Notes under the pieces: model-generated | What the model saw: only the letters and a program-made list of their open reading frames with translations | Database searches by the model: none | What the model was told of the DNA's origin: nothing | NCBI GenBank assembly: GCA_029721435.1 | Contig: CM056577.1 | Span: forward strand, 27,731,719 to 27,795,718 | From: Gymnothorax reevesii | Taxonomy: Eukaryota > Chordata > Actinopteri > Anguilliformes > Muraenidae | Direction: 5' to 3' | DNA: 64,000 bases | Shown: positions 1 through 10,576 of the stretch, piece after piece | Position numbering within the stretch: the stretch's first letter is position 1 | How the letters are laid out: each line of letters opens with the position of its first letter | Translations under genes and position numbers: made by a program

Positions 1-10
1 ATCATAAAGA

Positions 11-73
11 CGGTTTGTGCACAAACCGGTTTGTGCATTTTGCCTGCACAAACATGCACAAATGAAGCACAAA
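11..73. repeat. Palindromic GCACAAA motif cluster
   Basis: GCACAAA occurs at 19-25, 46-52, 56-62 and 67-73, and its reverse complement TTTGTGC at 14-20 and 30-36. Two overlapping perfect palindromes result: 18 bp at 11-28 and 20 bp at 18-37. The segment lies outside the retroelement homology that begins near 128. It may be the end of another repeat or a hairpin; its role is unknown. Confidence 0.7.
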
Positions 74-127
74 CGAATAAAAATACTTTCATTCATATTT
101 TCAACATATGGGGTGCCAACTACACAG

Positions 128-940
128 AGGTTCATCCCAGTCTTTCTCATAGTCATAACAATAAGTCCTCATCAATGTCTTTAGAGTGGAATGAAACCGC
201 TCTAAGGCACCCTGACTCTCTGGATGATAAGCACTAGAAAGAATCTGCTTCGCACCTAGTTCAGACACAACCTGCTGAAACAATCCAGAAGTGAAATTGC
301 TACCTTGGTCTTTCCCTGGGAAAGGCCAAATAACGGGAAGAACTTTATCAAAGCCTTCGAGATTGCAGTTGCCTTGATGTTGCGTAGAGGTATGGCTTCA
401 GGGAATCTAGTAGATGCACACATGATTGTAAACAAGTACTCATTTCCAGATCTAGTCTTTGGTAATGGACTAACACAATCAACAATGACCTTGGAGAAGG
501 GCTCCCCAAATGTGTTTTCCAAATACCTGATAAGTGTGACAGGTGTTGCAAAAGTTGGAAACATCTTTCCAAAGTCCAGGCTAGAAGAAGTGTTTCATGA
601 TCTTATCAACAGTCCTGTTAACACCAAGATGACCTCCTATAGGTAAACTATGAGCCATTGTTAAGATCTCATTCCTGTAGACCTTTGGAACAACAATTTG
701 CTTGACCACTGCCCAATCTGCATTAGCAGGGATGTCAGGAGGGCGCCACTTCCACATCAACACTCCATCATTGAGATAATACCCAACTGAAACTGCGTCT
801 ATTTCTTTATCGGGAAGGGCTCTCCTCTTTAGTACATAAATTTCAGGGTCATTAGTTTGCTCCTGAATCAACCGCTTTCTGGACAGAGACAAGTCTTCAG
901 ACACATCAGAATCACCAGACCCATCTGGCTGGCTGAACAA
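128..940 (-). pseudogene. Integrase fragment of Gmr1-type copy 1
   Basis: Broken minus-strand frames at 581-940, 256-564 and 101-283. They carry the start of the zinc-binding N-terminal domain (motif around GGHLGVNRTVDKIMKHFF), part of the catalytic core with the first acidic residue (IVDCVSPLPKTRSG) and the conserved HPESQGALERFH segment with the glutamate. Frames change between segments and the central part holding the second aspartate is disrupted. Known family role: insertion of retroelement cDNA. It lies directly downstream of gag because this family places integrase before reverse transcriptase and because the protease region is deleted here. Confidence 0.8.
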
Positions 941-949
941 AGAACTGAT

Positions 950-2301
950 TTACGTGTCTGGTAAGTCCTCAAATGGAGAAATCATATTAGGCCGAACAGA
1001 GTCATGAGGCGAACCACCTGAGTCATGACTATTCAATGTGCTGGACAGCACTATCCTTTTGCTATCCTTTTCTTTTTCTTTCTTAGCTTTAAGGAACCAA
1101 CAGTTAGTTGTAACATGACCAGATTTCTTGCAATAACTGCAAACTAGACCACTTTTGTCACTGTCAGCTTTCACACTTTTATCAGACCTGTGACTGGATT
1201 TCTGAGCACCATCACCAGATTTGTCTTTGTCTTTGGGTGAGGAATCTTGGGTATCACCTTTACCTTTTTTCTGAAATTGGAACCATCTTTTGCTACTGCT
1301 GGACTGAAATTTGGACTTATGTGTGAGAACATATTCATCTGCAAATTTGGCAGCTGATTGCAAATTCAGTGCTTGCTTCTCAATAAGGTAGGTCTTAATA
1401 TCATTCTTAACACAGTTCTTGAATTCTTCCACTAACTACATCTCTATTAGTGAGTTGAAATCATCCTTGACCTCCATAGGAGTACACCGGTTCTCAAAGC
1501 AAACCTTCTTCTTGTTAGCAAACTCCACATTAGTCTGATTGTCAGATTTCTTCAGACCTCTGAATTTCTGTCGGTAAGCCTCTGGAACCAACTCATAAGC
1601 TCTCAAAATAACCTTTTTGACAACCTCATAATCACAGGAATCATCTACAGACAAAACCGAATAGGCTTGTTGAGCTTTACCATTGAGGACAGTTTGCAAC
1701 ATCAGGGGCCAGTTTTCCTTTGGCCACTGACAACTCTTAGCTACCTTCTCGAAGCACTGCAAATACTTATCAACTTCCTTCTCCGAAAATATAGGCACCA
1801 GCTTTAGCTCCTGGCTATCAGTAAATTTATTTTCAGCTTCTATTTTTATTTTAAGTAGCTCCATTTGGAGCCTTTCTTCTCTAACTAACTTCTGTAAATC
1901 AAAATCTCTGTCTCTGTCTCTCTCTTTCTGCTCTTTCCTCTTTTTCTCTCTCTTGCTAATTTTTCTAACTCAAACTGCCTTTGTTTTTCTTTTTCCTCCC
2001 TTTCTTTCTCTCTTTCTGCCCTCTCAAATTCTCTTACTTTTTCTTCTCTTTCAATCTCTAGCATTTTTAATTTAAGTTCCATTTCTACATTTGGATTTTC
2101 CACTGGAAACTGTTCCAGATCTCCTGGTGCAAACACATTTTCATCAATGTAATATTCAACAATCTCTCGAGCCAGTCTTGCTTTTCCCATGGCTGGTTTT
2201 ACCTCGGTCAGCTCTAACTGTCTGCATATTTCTAGCAGTTCAGTCTTTTTTTTAAAAGACTTCAAAACCTCTATGGTTGGTGATGCCAAGAAATCATCCA
2301 T
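950..2301 (-). pseudogene. Gag of Gmr1-type copy 1, three broken frames
   Basis: Gag reads from 2301 to 950 over three frames (1885-2301, 1436-1864, 950-1432). The N-terminus begins MDDFLASPTIEVLKSFKK and is followed by a Glu/Lys/Arg-rich coiled-coil-like stretch. The C-terminal part has one CCHC zinc knuckle (C-x2-C-x4-H-x4-C, in CSYCKKSGHVTTNC) for RNA binding. After the knuckle the frame jumps directly to sequence that in copy 2 lies downstream of the protease, so the protease is deleted. The frame breaks make it non-functional. Confidence 0.8.
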
Positions 2302-2398
2302 TGCTGTTGATCTGTCAATATGTATCTAGGAAAATTAGAAAAAACAATTTCACAATTTGAAATGTTAGATTTTCAATAAATGACTCACACAATGGTCT

Positions 2399-2416
2399 AT
2401 CCCGGACGAGCCCCCA
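2399..2416 (-). promoter_or_regulatory. Primer binding site, tRNA-Pro type
   Basis: On the minus strand this reads TGGGGGCTCGTCCGGGAT, which matches at all 18 positions the tRNA-Pro primer binding site known from murine-leukaemia-type retroviruses. It sits three bases inside the 5' LTR edge at 2420, as expected for minus-strand priming. Confidence 0.85.
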
Positions 2417-2419
2417 ATT

Positions 2420-2752
2420 TGTTATAGCCCCAATTTGCTACGACATATAAGACAGCAAGGGATGACAGACAAAATTTTAAAACTAAAACAGATTTAATTC
2501 AACAAGGACCAACACTGACCTACAATTTATACTACTGACCAAGATTGACATATAAAAGAAAAAAAATATTTACGGTCCTTTGAGATGGGGTTGCTTGGTG
2601 ATATCCTGGGACAGGGAAATTCTCCGGCACAGGCAAAAATCCACAAAAAAACTTCACAGGTCTTGAAAAGAGACCTGGTCAAATGTATCCTTCTCCTTGC
2701 AATTTCTCCTACTACTTTATTCTCTCAATTTTTCACCTTGAATACACTGCAA
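2420..2752 (-). repeat. Partial 5' LTR of Gmr1-type copy 1
   Basis: In plus orientation it starts TGTTATAGCCCCAATTTG and follows the LTRs at 35012 and 40080 until about 2735-2752. It then passes into sequence homologous to 52022 onward. Roughly the last 160 bases of the LTR are missing, including the ACATTACA end seen in the full copy. Confidence 0.8.
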
Positions 2753-3088
2753 GAAAAAAAAATTCCATCTTACAAACATTTGATTCGACTTTTTTTCTCT
2801 CTTAGAAAAAAAATCTGCCAGTAAGATGAAAATTTGACTTGTATCTAGATTTGCTCATGTGGAAAGAAAAAATTGGTTAAGCACATGGTAACTAAGCTAA
2901 TATTACTGAGGGAAAGAAAAAAAAATAAAAATTTGAAAGGCCAGTTAAGAGAGACACCTCTTCTAGTGCAAATGTACTTTGTAGGTTCAATAAATAATTT
3001 CAGATCAATCACTTCATCAGCTTCTCACCATACAGGGGACTCATTTTAAGATGTGTTCTGAGCAATAATAATTCCCTCTCTGTTACAG
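2753..3088 (+). other. 5' flank/intron of V1, shared with block 2
   Basis: No gene seen. This stretch is clearly similar to 52022-52369, including the run CTCTTAGAAAAAAAATCTG and the acceptor region, and marks the left border of the duplicated block inside this window. It ends in a polypyrimidine tract and TTACAG acceptor. Confidence 0.7.
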
Positions 3089-3397
3089 GCTGTTCCCTCT
3101 ATGCACCCAAACATGTCACTGGCTACACTGGAGGCTCTGTGGTCCTGCCTTGCTACTGCACTGATGGACAGGAAATTCAGAATACGTCTGTTCGATGGAT
3201 TTATCTCACAGTTTCTCCTGAGATTCACGTTTGGACATATCCTGATGAAGTGGATTATCGCTACAGAGACCGTGTAGTTATTTCTGAAGACACAGGAAAC
3301 TTTTCGCTCCATCTCTCACATCTCACTCAGGGACATGACGGAGAGTACAGGTGTGAGGCAGATGGGCAGTTTAGAGACATCACTCTCACAGTTGAAG
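3089..3397 (+). CDS. Ig V-set exon V1, block 1
   Basis: A 309-nt phase 1-1 exon flanked by a TTACAG acceptor and a GTAAGT donor. It encodes about 102 residues with a V-set pattern: B-strand cysteine in GGSVVLPCYC, C-strand tryptophan in SVRW, the segment YRDRVVI, an N-glycosylation site in GNFSLHLSHL, and the F-strand Y-R-C. Extra cysteines (CSLY at the start and the second Cys of PCYC) could form an additional disulphide. Such exons are typical of fish immune-type receptors with extracellular Ig domains; ligand and receptor class are unknown. Its paralogue is at 52370. No leader exon for this copy lies in the window. The reading frame stays open past the donor to 3543. Confidence 0.75.
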
Positions 3398-4516
3398 GTA
3401 AGTTTGACCATATTTGCCCCAAGCATGCCAAGGTTTGGCAGGCAGTGTATGAGACAATGGTGGTAAATTGTGCGCGATTTTCCTGTAAATGCACTGGTTG
3501 GGTGGTGCTAAAATGCAGAAGAGAAAGTTATATTCTAAAGTGAATTGGGCTATTTCTGTTTGAGAGCTGAACGGAAGTTACAGTTAAAGCGTTCAGCCGT
3601 TCTGCTTATAGACGTTTTTCGTACAAAATGTGATTTATTAGATCAGGTGATGCACTGAATTGAATATATTTATCTTTCATATAAAAGCAAATACGTTGAA
3701 CCGTATGCGATTTTGAAGTTCTTCTCAGCTTGTTTTACACGGCTCCCTTTAGCAAGAACTAACTCATGTGCTTTAGCTATAGTTATGCTCTTATTTCCCA
3801 AATTCAAAGAATTACAGACAAAACTTGTCATGGTAATTTCATAGTGTACCTTGTTTAGGTAATTCTGAAACCATAACGATCAAAACTATAAAAAGTAGTT
3901 TAAGTATTAAAAGTATTTGAAAAGTAAAAACATGCTGATAATGGCATTTTCAAACACACACACACACACACGTTTGTTTCCACGTTTTGTGGGATATTCC
4001 ATGGAATTCTATTCATTCCTTAACACTTTTCCCTGACCTTAACCCTCAGTTGTACATTCCCAACCCTAAACCAAACCTTATCCCAGCCCTAACCCTAACC
4101 CCAAAATAGTTCAATTTTTCCAAGTACAAATAAATTTGGAATTCCAGTGCCCATAATGGTAGGCCCACAAGGATAGGTAAACATTGTATACACACACACA
4201 CACACACACACGCACACACACAAAGCTACACGTTGTAATTTTAGCAACAGAATGCAGGTGCTCATCTCTCTCCGCTCCTGTACCCCAGTATGGTGTAGGT
4301 AAACACACATGGAGAGGACAGACATTACAAATGAAAATACTGAGAGGTAGTGATTTTTGATAAACAACTTGGGACATCCTTCAGTCAGCACGCTTATATC
4401 ACAAAACCCCTTTACCTCTCACTCGCTCTCCTCCCACCCTCTATTTCTGTCTCTTTCTAGCCCTCTACCTCCCTTTTTACCCCCTTTTCTTTTGTTCTCT
4501 CCCACTCTTTATACCC

Positions 4517-4558
<42 letters not shown>
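3398..4558 (+). other. V1-V2 intron with microsatellites
   Basis: Intron-like sequence shared with 52679-53473. It holds CA repeats at 3953-3971 and 4191-4222 and a CT repeat at 4518-4558. The CT run ends directly against V2 coding sequence, so the acceptor AG that block 2 still has at 53472-53473 is not visible here. No other gene seen. Confidence 0.65.
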
Positions 4559-4562
<4 letters not shown>

Positions 4563-4660
4563 GATTTGGAACCCATCACTATCAGTGAGATTAGAGGAGG
4601 CCCAGTTGTTTTTTCCTGTGTTTGTCCTGATGTCCACAGTAAACCTGAATGGGCCAAATG

Positions 4661-7600
4661 TATGGCGTTAAATTAGTCTCAAGACGCAAGCGCATAAAAA
4701 CTGAGCATGCAAGACCCTCTCTAGCCGCTCGCGACATCAAAATGCGCGCAATTTCAATATTCTGTGCTCTCAATGTTAAAACGCACTCGGTTGCAACGTC
4801 TGCACACGCTCTTAATGTCAAACGGCTTATGCCGTTGGAGGCGACGGCTGGGGGTATATCCCCGAACGCCCCAATCCTCCAATTCACCAATCCTTGAATA
4901 GACCTTGAATAGACTCATATGAACTTAATTTCAGGTCAATCGGTAAAATGGTTCTGAAGATATGGCCAAAATGGTAATTTTCCACCACAAAGCGCCACCT
5001 GGTGGCAAAATATTGAACCATACAGGAATGATGTCATCATGTGACTCGTTGTGAGGTCATGACCTTGCGGTTGCACATAGTTTCATGTCAATTGGAGAAA
5101 TAGTTCCAAAGAAATAGCAAAAATGGTGAATTTTATGTGGAAAGCTCAACCTTGTGTCAAAATTTTGAACCAAACTAGTATAATGTCGTGGGACACATCC
5201 TCAGGTTATGACCTTTCATTTGCACTTCATTTGAGGTCAATCTGACAAATATTTCCAGAGATATGATAAAAACAGTGATTTTTTTCAGATTTTGGCCCCT
5301 GGTGGCCAATCTAGAAATTGTAAATTGTCCAAAATCAGATCAGTTTTTCCTCTTTATGATACTAACTTATATGCAAAACTTGGAATTTCTAATTGAAATA
5401 TTATTGCAGTTATCGCGTTAACATGTAAATCAGGTTTTGCCCCTGGTGGCCAATCTAGAAATTGTAAATTGTCCAAAATCGAATCAGTCTTTCCTCTTAA
5501 TGATACTAACTTATATGCAAAACTTGGAATTTCTAATTGAAATATTACTGCAGTTATCGCGTTAAAACTGAAATCAGTTTTTGGCCCCTGGTGGCCAATC
5601 TAGACATTGCAAATTGACCAAAATCGAATCAGTTCTTCCTCTTTATGATACTTACTTATGTGCAAAATTTGAAATTTGTAATTGAAATATTACTGAAGTT
5701 ATCGCATTAATATGTAGTGCGGTGGGGGTGGCAGCTGGACCAAAAACATTATATCCCCCGAAATGCCATTCGACATTCGAGGATATAAATATGCTCCCAA
5801 TACTTCAGCACTCCCTCTCAATGTCAAAATATGCTCGCAATATCATTACACGCTGGCTTGCTGATTTGACTTTTAGACTTTGGAGGCGAGACTTTCAGTG
5901 CTGACCATGAGCTTTGATTGGCTGTTTGATTGTTCTTTTTTTTTTTTACTGGTTTTCTCTCTATACAGCTCTGCCGTGAACTAGGCTACAGAATAAGAAA
6001 TCAAAGAGGACAACCACCATGTTGGAGCAAGAAAGTCTTCCTCAAAGTCTTTCATTGATCCCATTTTAATATTGTTTGAGGGTATTGGTTTCATTCGCTG
6101 TGCATAGCTACGATGATGCTGTTTTATGGCTAGCTAAATATTTCATGCTAGAAAAGCTTGCTTACATCAGTCATTTTACGATGCTATTTTAGCACCTAAT
6201 TTCCCATAGACGGACACTTAGCCAGGCCATTTACGTAGCAATATAATTTTCCTGAGTTGATCTATTTCATCAGGTTCTTCAAGCAATATTCTTCGCCGAT
6301 GGTGAAGACCCGGTAATCTGCCAATTCGTGCTACCCATCAAGACAAGCTGCTTCACGGTTCAGCGCATATACAGACCCAAAATCTCGGGCTTTGTTTCTT
6401 CAGTGACATCACAAATATCTTTATAGCTATGTCTTTAAAATTTTTTTTTTTCAGTGCCCTTCCTACTTGTAAGCATTTGGATACTTGCATGACTAACGTT
6501 TGAGGAAAATGTAAAAATTAGACATGCAGCATTTTACTTGTATCTTTGCTTATTCAGCTCATTCTATCATGAGCGAATTTTATACGAAGTCAACAAAAAT
6601 AATTTTGCAACTGTGGGCTGTTTCATACAGCAATATTAAGGCAAATACAAAGACTGTCCAATCGTGATGTGCTCATTGGGTGCGCCTACGGGCGTATTTT
6701 TAGTTGAGGTAGCATAAATTGTCAGAACACTGGCCAAGAATCAAGTTTTCAGTTTGTACATTCTTTAAGCAGAAAACGAAGAAGTGGCCAATGACGAAGG
6801 ACGGGAATGCAGGTTTCTTGACCAAACTGAGCTAAAGTCATGAAATAGCGGCTTTTTAATATTTGCAGTATTCTATTATGAGCTATTGGCACACTATTGT
6901 GTCGTCATTGTGTATTGCTTTGTTGGGATGATATGGTTTGGAAATATTTGCTATATTCAGGTTAATGCTTTCAACGTATCTTAGCCTATAATTACATCTC
7001 GATGCCATTTGAGCAAGTGAGTTATTGTTACTGCTGTTGTAGACAAATACAGTGTTACAAATAAATAAAATAGCCCTCATTTAATTTAAATGTTTTAGGC
7101 ATAAATAGATGCCAGTTTACGATGAGAACAGTGAAAATGTAAGGGGGCAAAGGCTGTTTAATACACTATATAAACACTAAATTTACTGAACAGTTAACAT
7201 TGTAGGCAACTTGCAGCATTGCTAGCTCGTGTCTATTACTTATTTGCTGAAAAGGCATCAAGTCGTAATAAAAGGCTGAGAGACATTGAAAGCATTCTCC
7301 TAAATGTGGGGAATATTTCCGAACCATATAATCCTATCAAAACCACATTGTGCCAATAGCTCGTAATGGAATTATTGCAAATATTAAAACACTGCTACTT
7401 GTTATGGCATTAGGTTTGCTTGTCAAGAAACCTACACAAATAATGAACAAACGGAAGATCTTAACTCTCGGCCGGGTCTTCAGCATCAGAAAAGAAATAT
7501 TGTTTGGAGGAAGTGATAATTAAGAACAACTCAGGAACGAAGTATTGCTATGTAAATGGCATAGCCATGGGTGAATTGATGCTAAAATAAGCTAGCTAAG

Positions 7601-8170
7601 TCTTAGAATTAACGCGCAGGGACTTAGGTTAGCCAGCTTTTTGAACATGAAATATTTAGCTAGCTATAATCATAGCTACGTATAGTAAGTGAAACCAAGA
7701 CCTTCAAACAATATTAAAATGGGATCAATGAAAGATTTTGTTTTGTGAAAAACTTCATTGCTTCGATATGATTGTTGTCTTCTTTGATTTCTGTAGCCTA
7801 GTTTACGCTAGTTGAAATCCAGTCATAAAATCAAACAGCCAATTAAAGCTCATGGCAGCATTGAATGTCCCGCCTCCAAAATCTAAAAGTCAAATCGGTA
7901 AGCGAGCGTATACTGATATTCCGAGCATATTTTGACATTGAGAGCGCGTGTTAAAGTATTGCGAGCATATTTTGAAATAAAGAGCATGTGGTGAAGTATT
8001 ACGAGCATATGTTGACATGAACAGCGCGTGTAGAAGTTGGAAGCAAGCACGTTTTAAAATTGAGAGTGCATGATATTGAAATTGCGTGCATTTTGAGGTT
8101 GTGAGCAGCTAGAGAGTCTTGCATGCTCAGTTTTTATGCGCCCGAGTTTTGAGACTAATTTAACGCCATA
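4661..8170. mobile_element. Foldback-like DNA transposon, 6-bp TSD
   Basis: A 3510-bp insertion whose ends are inverted copies starting TATGGCGTTAAATTAGTC. Inverted similarity continues through most of the element in separate stretches: 4661-4800 with 8020-8170, 5780-6330 with 7460-7960, and 6810-6900 with 7320-7450. The element is thus a large imperfect palindrome centred near 7100. Flanks carry the 6-bp duplication CAAATG. No transposase was recognised, so it is probably non-autonomous. The superfamily is not assigned; 6-bp duplications are uncommon among cut-and-paste families. Confidence 0.85.
5283..5720. repeat. About 145-bp tandem repeat, three copies
   Basis: Three units each carry CCCCTGGTGGCCAATCTAG at 5296, 5440 and 5585, a spacing of 144-145 bp, followed by a shared AT-rich body. 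A more diverged region at 4910-5280 contains related words (CACCTGGTGGC and repeated AAAATGGT). The array lies only in the left arm of the foldback element and explains part of its arm asymmetry. Confidence 0.8.
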
Positions 8171-8394
8171 CAAATGGCCTGCATACATGGGAGGAAAAAA
8201 CACTGCAATATTAACGCAAGAATTGTCCAGTGTAAATGCTACTGGTGTGAACGATCTCTACAAACACAGATTGCAATTGATGAACTCTTCTCCAGGAAAC
8301 CTGTCTCTCCTCTCACATCTTACTGGAACAGATATGGTAACATTCAGGAGTGAAGTCAATGGAAAGTTTAGGGACATCGAGTTCAAAGTGAAAG

Positions 8395-8470
8395 CTAAAT
8401 TTTACTAGCTAAACCAACAGGCCCAAGACAGAAAAATAAAAAAGCAACCTTTGCAAACAGATATGGATAC
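8395..8470 (+). other. Intron remnant between V2 and the retrovirus
   Basis: Short AT-rich stretch after the damaged V2 donor. Its last four bases, ATAC (8467-8470), are the left target duplication of the endogenous retrovirus. Confidence 0.6.
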
Positions 8471-8695
8471 TGTGGGCTTTTACACCTTTTGTCAAGTCTG
8501 ATTTTACGTGTTCAAGGGAGAGAGTGACTAGAAATAAGAGAATTGTAGACCAAATGTCAAAATATTTGTTTATAGCAGACAAAGAGTAAAAAATTACAAA
8601 CTGTAACAAGAGGGATATTCTTAGCCACAGTTCGGAGAGCGTCAGTTCTTATAGTCTACAGTCCTTTAGCTGCACATCAATTGGCTGTAAATCTG
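8471..8695 (-). repeat. 3' LTR of the ERV, outer part
   Basis: In plus orientation it starts TGTGGGCTTTTACACC, matching 24592 onward (TGAGGGCTTTTTCACC), and runs to the insertion point of the 8696-13543 element. The last eight bases, TAAATCTG (8688-8695), match the other target-site copy TAGATCTG (13544-13551) except at one position; the intact 5' LTR reads TAGATCTG. Confidence 0.9.
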
Positions 8696-8736
8696 CAGCA
8701 GGGGCTGTAACATTTTATGTACTGTTCTGTCCCGTA

Positions 8737-8999
8737 ACACGGACCGCTGGTCCTTGGAGCACGGACCACTGCAGTAACTGTCCTGCTCCACTAGGGGACT
8801 GGTCCGGACCACTGGTCCTTGGAGCACGGACAACTGCAGTAACTGTCCTGCTCCACAAGGGGACTAGTCCGGACCACTGGTCTTTGGAGCACGGACCACT
8901 GCAGTAACTGTCCTGCTCCACTAGGGGACTGGTCCGGACCACTGGTCTTTGGAGCACGGACCACTGCAGTAACTGTCCTGCTCCACTAGGGGACTAGTC
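8737..8999. repeat. Left subterminal 65-bp array
   Basis: Units starting ACGGACCACTGCAGTAACTG lie at 8761, 8826, 8891 and 8956, an exact 65-bp period, with a partial unit before. The inverse array is at 13262-13503. Each unit contains GTCCGGACCA and related words, resembling clustered subterminal transposase-binding motifs. Confidence 0.85.
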
Positions 9000-9180
9000 T
9001 CAAGACAGCGAAATTTTTCCTTTCGTGGTCTTGTAGAGGTCTTGTTGAGGTATGGTCTCAGAACCACTGTACAGTCCAATGCTAGGAATATTGCAATTAC
9101 ATTGTAAATGGCTGCTTTACCCTCAGCATTACTGTTAGGCAAATCATTTATTTAGCCGCTATTTGGATAATTAAATCCTT

Positions 9181-10217
9181 AGGACTGTAGGTCTAATTGT
9201 TCAAAATATTTGAAGCCAGTAAAATAAGATAGTAACGATCAATGTGGCCTGACAATATGCAGCTCAGCGCTTTTTAATGCGCTGTCAGCTGTCTGATTGG
9301 AACAGCTGCCTGATCAGAAAACATAAATGAAGGACATCACACTCTTCACCGAAATTATCTTCATTTGCAGAACAATTCTGAAAAGTCGCTCTCGCTGGAG
9401 GAAAAAAAAAATTGTCCTTGAGTGACAGTGCATAGACCTTATTATAATAAAATTATATATAGGCACTGAATGTAGCCCATTATATTGTCGCAGGGGGTGA
9501 AATAATTCTGGCGGCGGTCGTGTTAAGAGGAAATTTCAACTGTTCAGTAATTAGAATTTCATTTCTGATAGGCGTAGTCATGGCCTCCTGCCATAAATCA
9601 TTTTTCTTTCGGGTAATAAGAAGTGCCTATGAGGTTATCTAAGCTGGAAAACGTGTGATTAGAATTCATTACCATTACTGATAATAACTTGCCGACTTTT
9701 TTTACAGGCTAAATAGCCTACATAAATAAATCTATTCAGAACATTATGATAAGCTAACACAATTTGATTTATTGTTTTAAATTCATTGGATTTTACCAAA
9801 AGTCATTCTCGAAAGTAGGCTACGTTACTTTGATGGATTCTAGCAGTGGCATCTCTGGAAGTGATAACTGGACCCGGACCATGCCTTTGCGTGAATGATT
9901 GTTCCTGGCTTGTACTCAGTTATTTTTCGTTGTTAACACGTTTTCCAATTTTGAAAATAATCCTCTGGCAATCGAGGTTACGGTTTCTCTCTCCATGAGA
10001 TCTATTGACGACTAAATAATAGGATAAATTCTGATCAGAATAATTATTTAGGGCACTCAAAAATTGTTCAACCCTTTATGAAAGACAAACTGCTCTCAAA
10101 CCTGTGCGCTACCTTTTCCACACATCAAATGATTTAACTGGCGCTTCATGATCGTTTTGTTTAAATAAAATAAAAGACCATTTAAAACATCTGTGTGCAA
10201 TTCTGAATAACGCTGAT
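9181..10217. other. Left interior of the hAT-like element
   Basis: AT-rich, no coding signal recognised. The stretch 9620-9700 is an inverted match to 12180-12260 (shared words AACTTGCCGACT and GGAAAACGTGTGATTAGAA), extending the palindromic arms. Confidence 0.6.
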
Positions 10218-10576
10218 TTAACCTCTTAAGCCCCAGCCTCTTTTTTAGGCTTCTGTTTGAAAATGACACACCCAAAATGAATAGAGTATATCTCTGTTTG
10301 TGTTGCATGAAGTATCAGAGAGGGAGATAGGAAATGTGGAGAGAAGGTTGATTTTCTGACGCTACTCGGATTTTGATATTTGAACATTAATATGCTTGCC
10401 TTTTGAGTTGTGCTTGGTGTATATAAAAATGACTTATATGTGCTTATAGCAGAGGCTCTCCTGTTTCATTTGATGTGTAATATGACTATATTGCTACTTA
10501 ATTAGGGCGGCGTTGTAGGTATTTTGCTGTGGTGAGTCTCAGGGTCTCAGGGGGACCCTGGAGTTTAAGAGGTTAA
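10218..10576. mobile_element. piggyBac-type MITE, TTAA target
   Basis: A 351-bp element (10222-10572) flanked by TTAA at 10218-10221 and 10573-10576. Terminal inverted repeats read CCTCTTAAGCCCCAG on the left and CCTCTTAAACTCCAG as the complement on the right. TTAA plus a CC start is the piggyBac signature. There is no coding capacity. It is nested inside the 8696-13543 element. Confidence 0.85.

Larger units (their letters stand above)
128..2752 (-). mobile_element. Gmr1-type Ty3/gypsy element, copy 1, deleted
   Basis: Minus-strand retroelement fragment closely similar to the full-length copy at 35012-40566. From right to left it has a partial 5' LTR (2420-2752), a tRNA-Pro-type primer binding site (2399-2416), gag (950-2301) and integrase (128-940). 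The protease part is missing by an internal deletion near 1050-1065. Reverse transcriptase, RNase H and the 3' LTR are absent, because homology to copy 2 stops near 128 inside integrase. The LTR loses its outer end near 2752, where sequence shared with the second Ig block begins. The element is dead. Confidence 0.85.
4559..8394 (+). pseudogene. Ig V-set exon V2, split by a transposon
   Basis: The exon is in two parts, 4559-4660 and 8177-8394, separated by a 3.5-kb element whose 6-bp target duplication CAAATG (4655-4660 and 8171-8176) falls inside coding sequence. Part one has a B-strand-like FSCVC and the segment SKPEWAK. Part two has SPGNLSLLSHLTG and ends FKVKAK. Other damage is visible: no acceptor AG after the CT repeat, the F-strand cysteine position reads serine (FRSEV where V3 has YRCEV), and the expected donor GT reads CT. 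The exon is dead. Confidence 0.85.

Noticed and set aside
4095..4391. Minus-strand ORFs with a VCVCVC run
   Set aside because: Translation of a CA microsatellite.
4457..4671. ORFs with Arg-Glu or Leu-Ser runs
   Set aside because: Translation of the CT repeat before V2.
8737..8999. Regular 65-bp array resembling a CRISPR array
   Set aside because: There are no unique spacers; whole units repeat and are mirrored at the other transposon end. The host is a vertebrate.
8715..9142. Repetitive ORFs with SGPCSKDQWSG-like units on the minus strand
   Set aside because: They are translations of the 65-bp subterminal DNA repeat and its arm; no domain, start context or partner.
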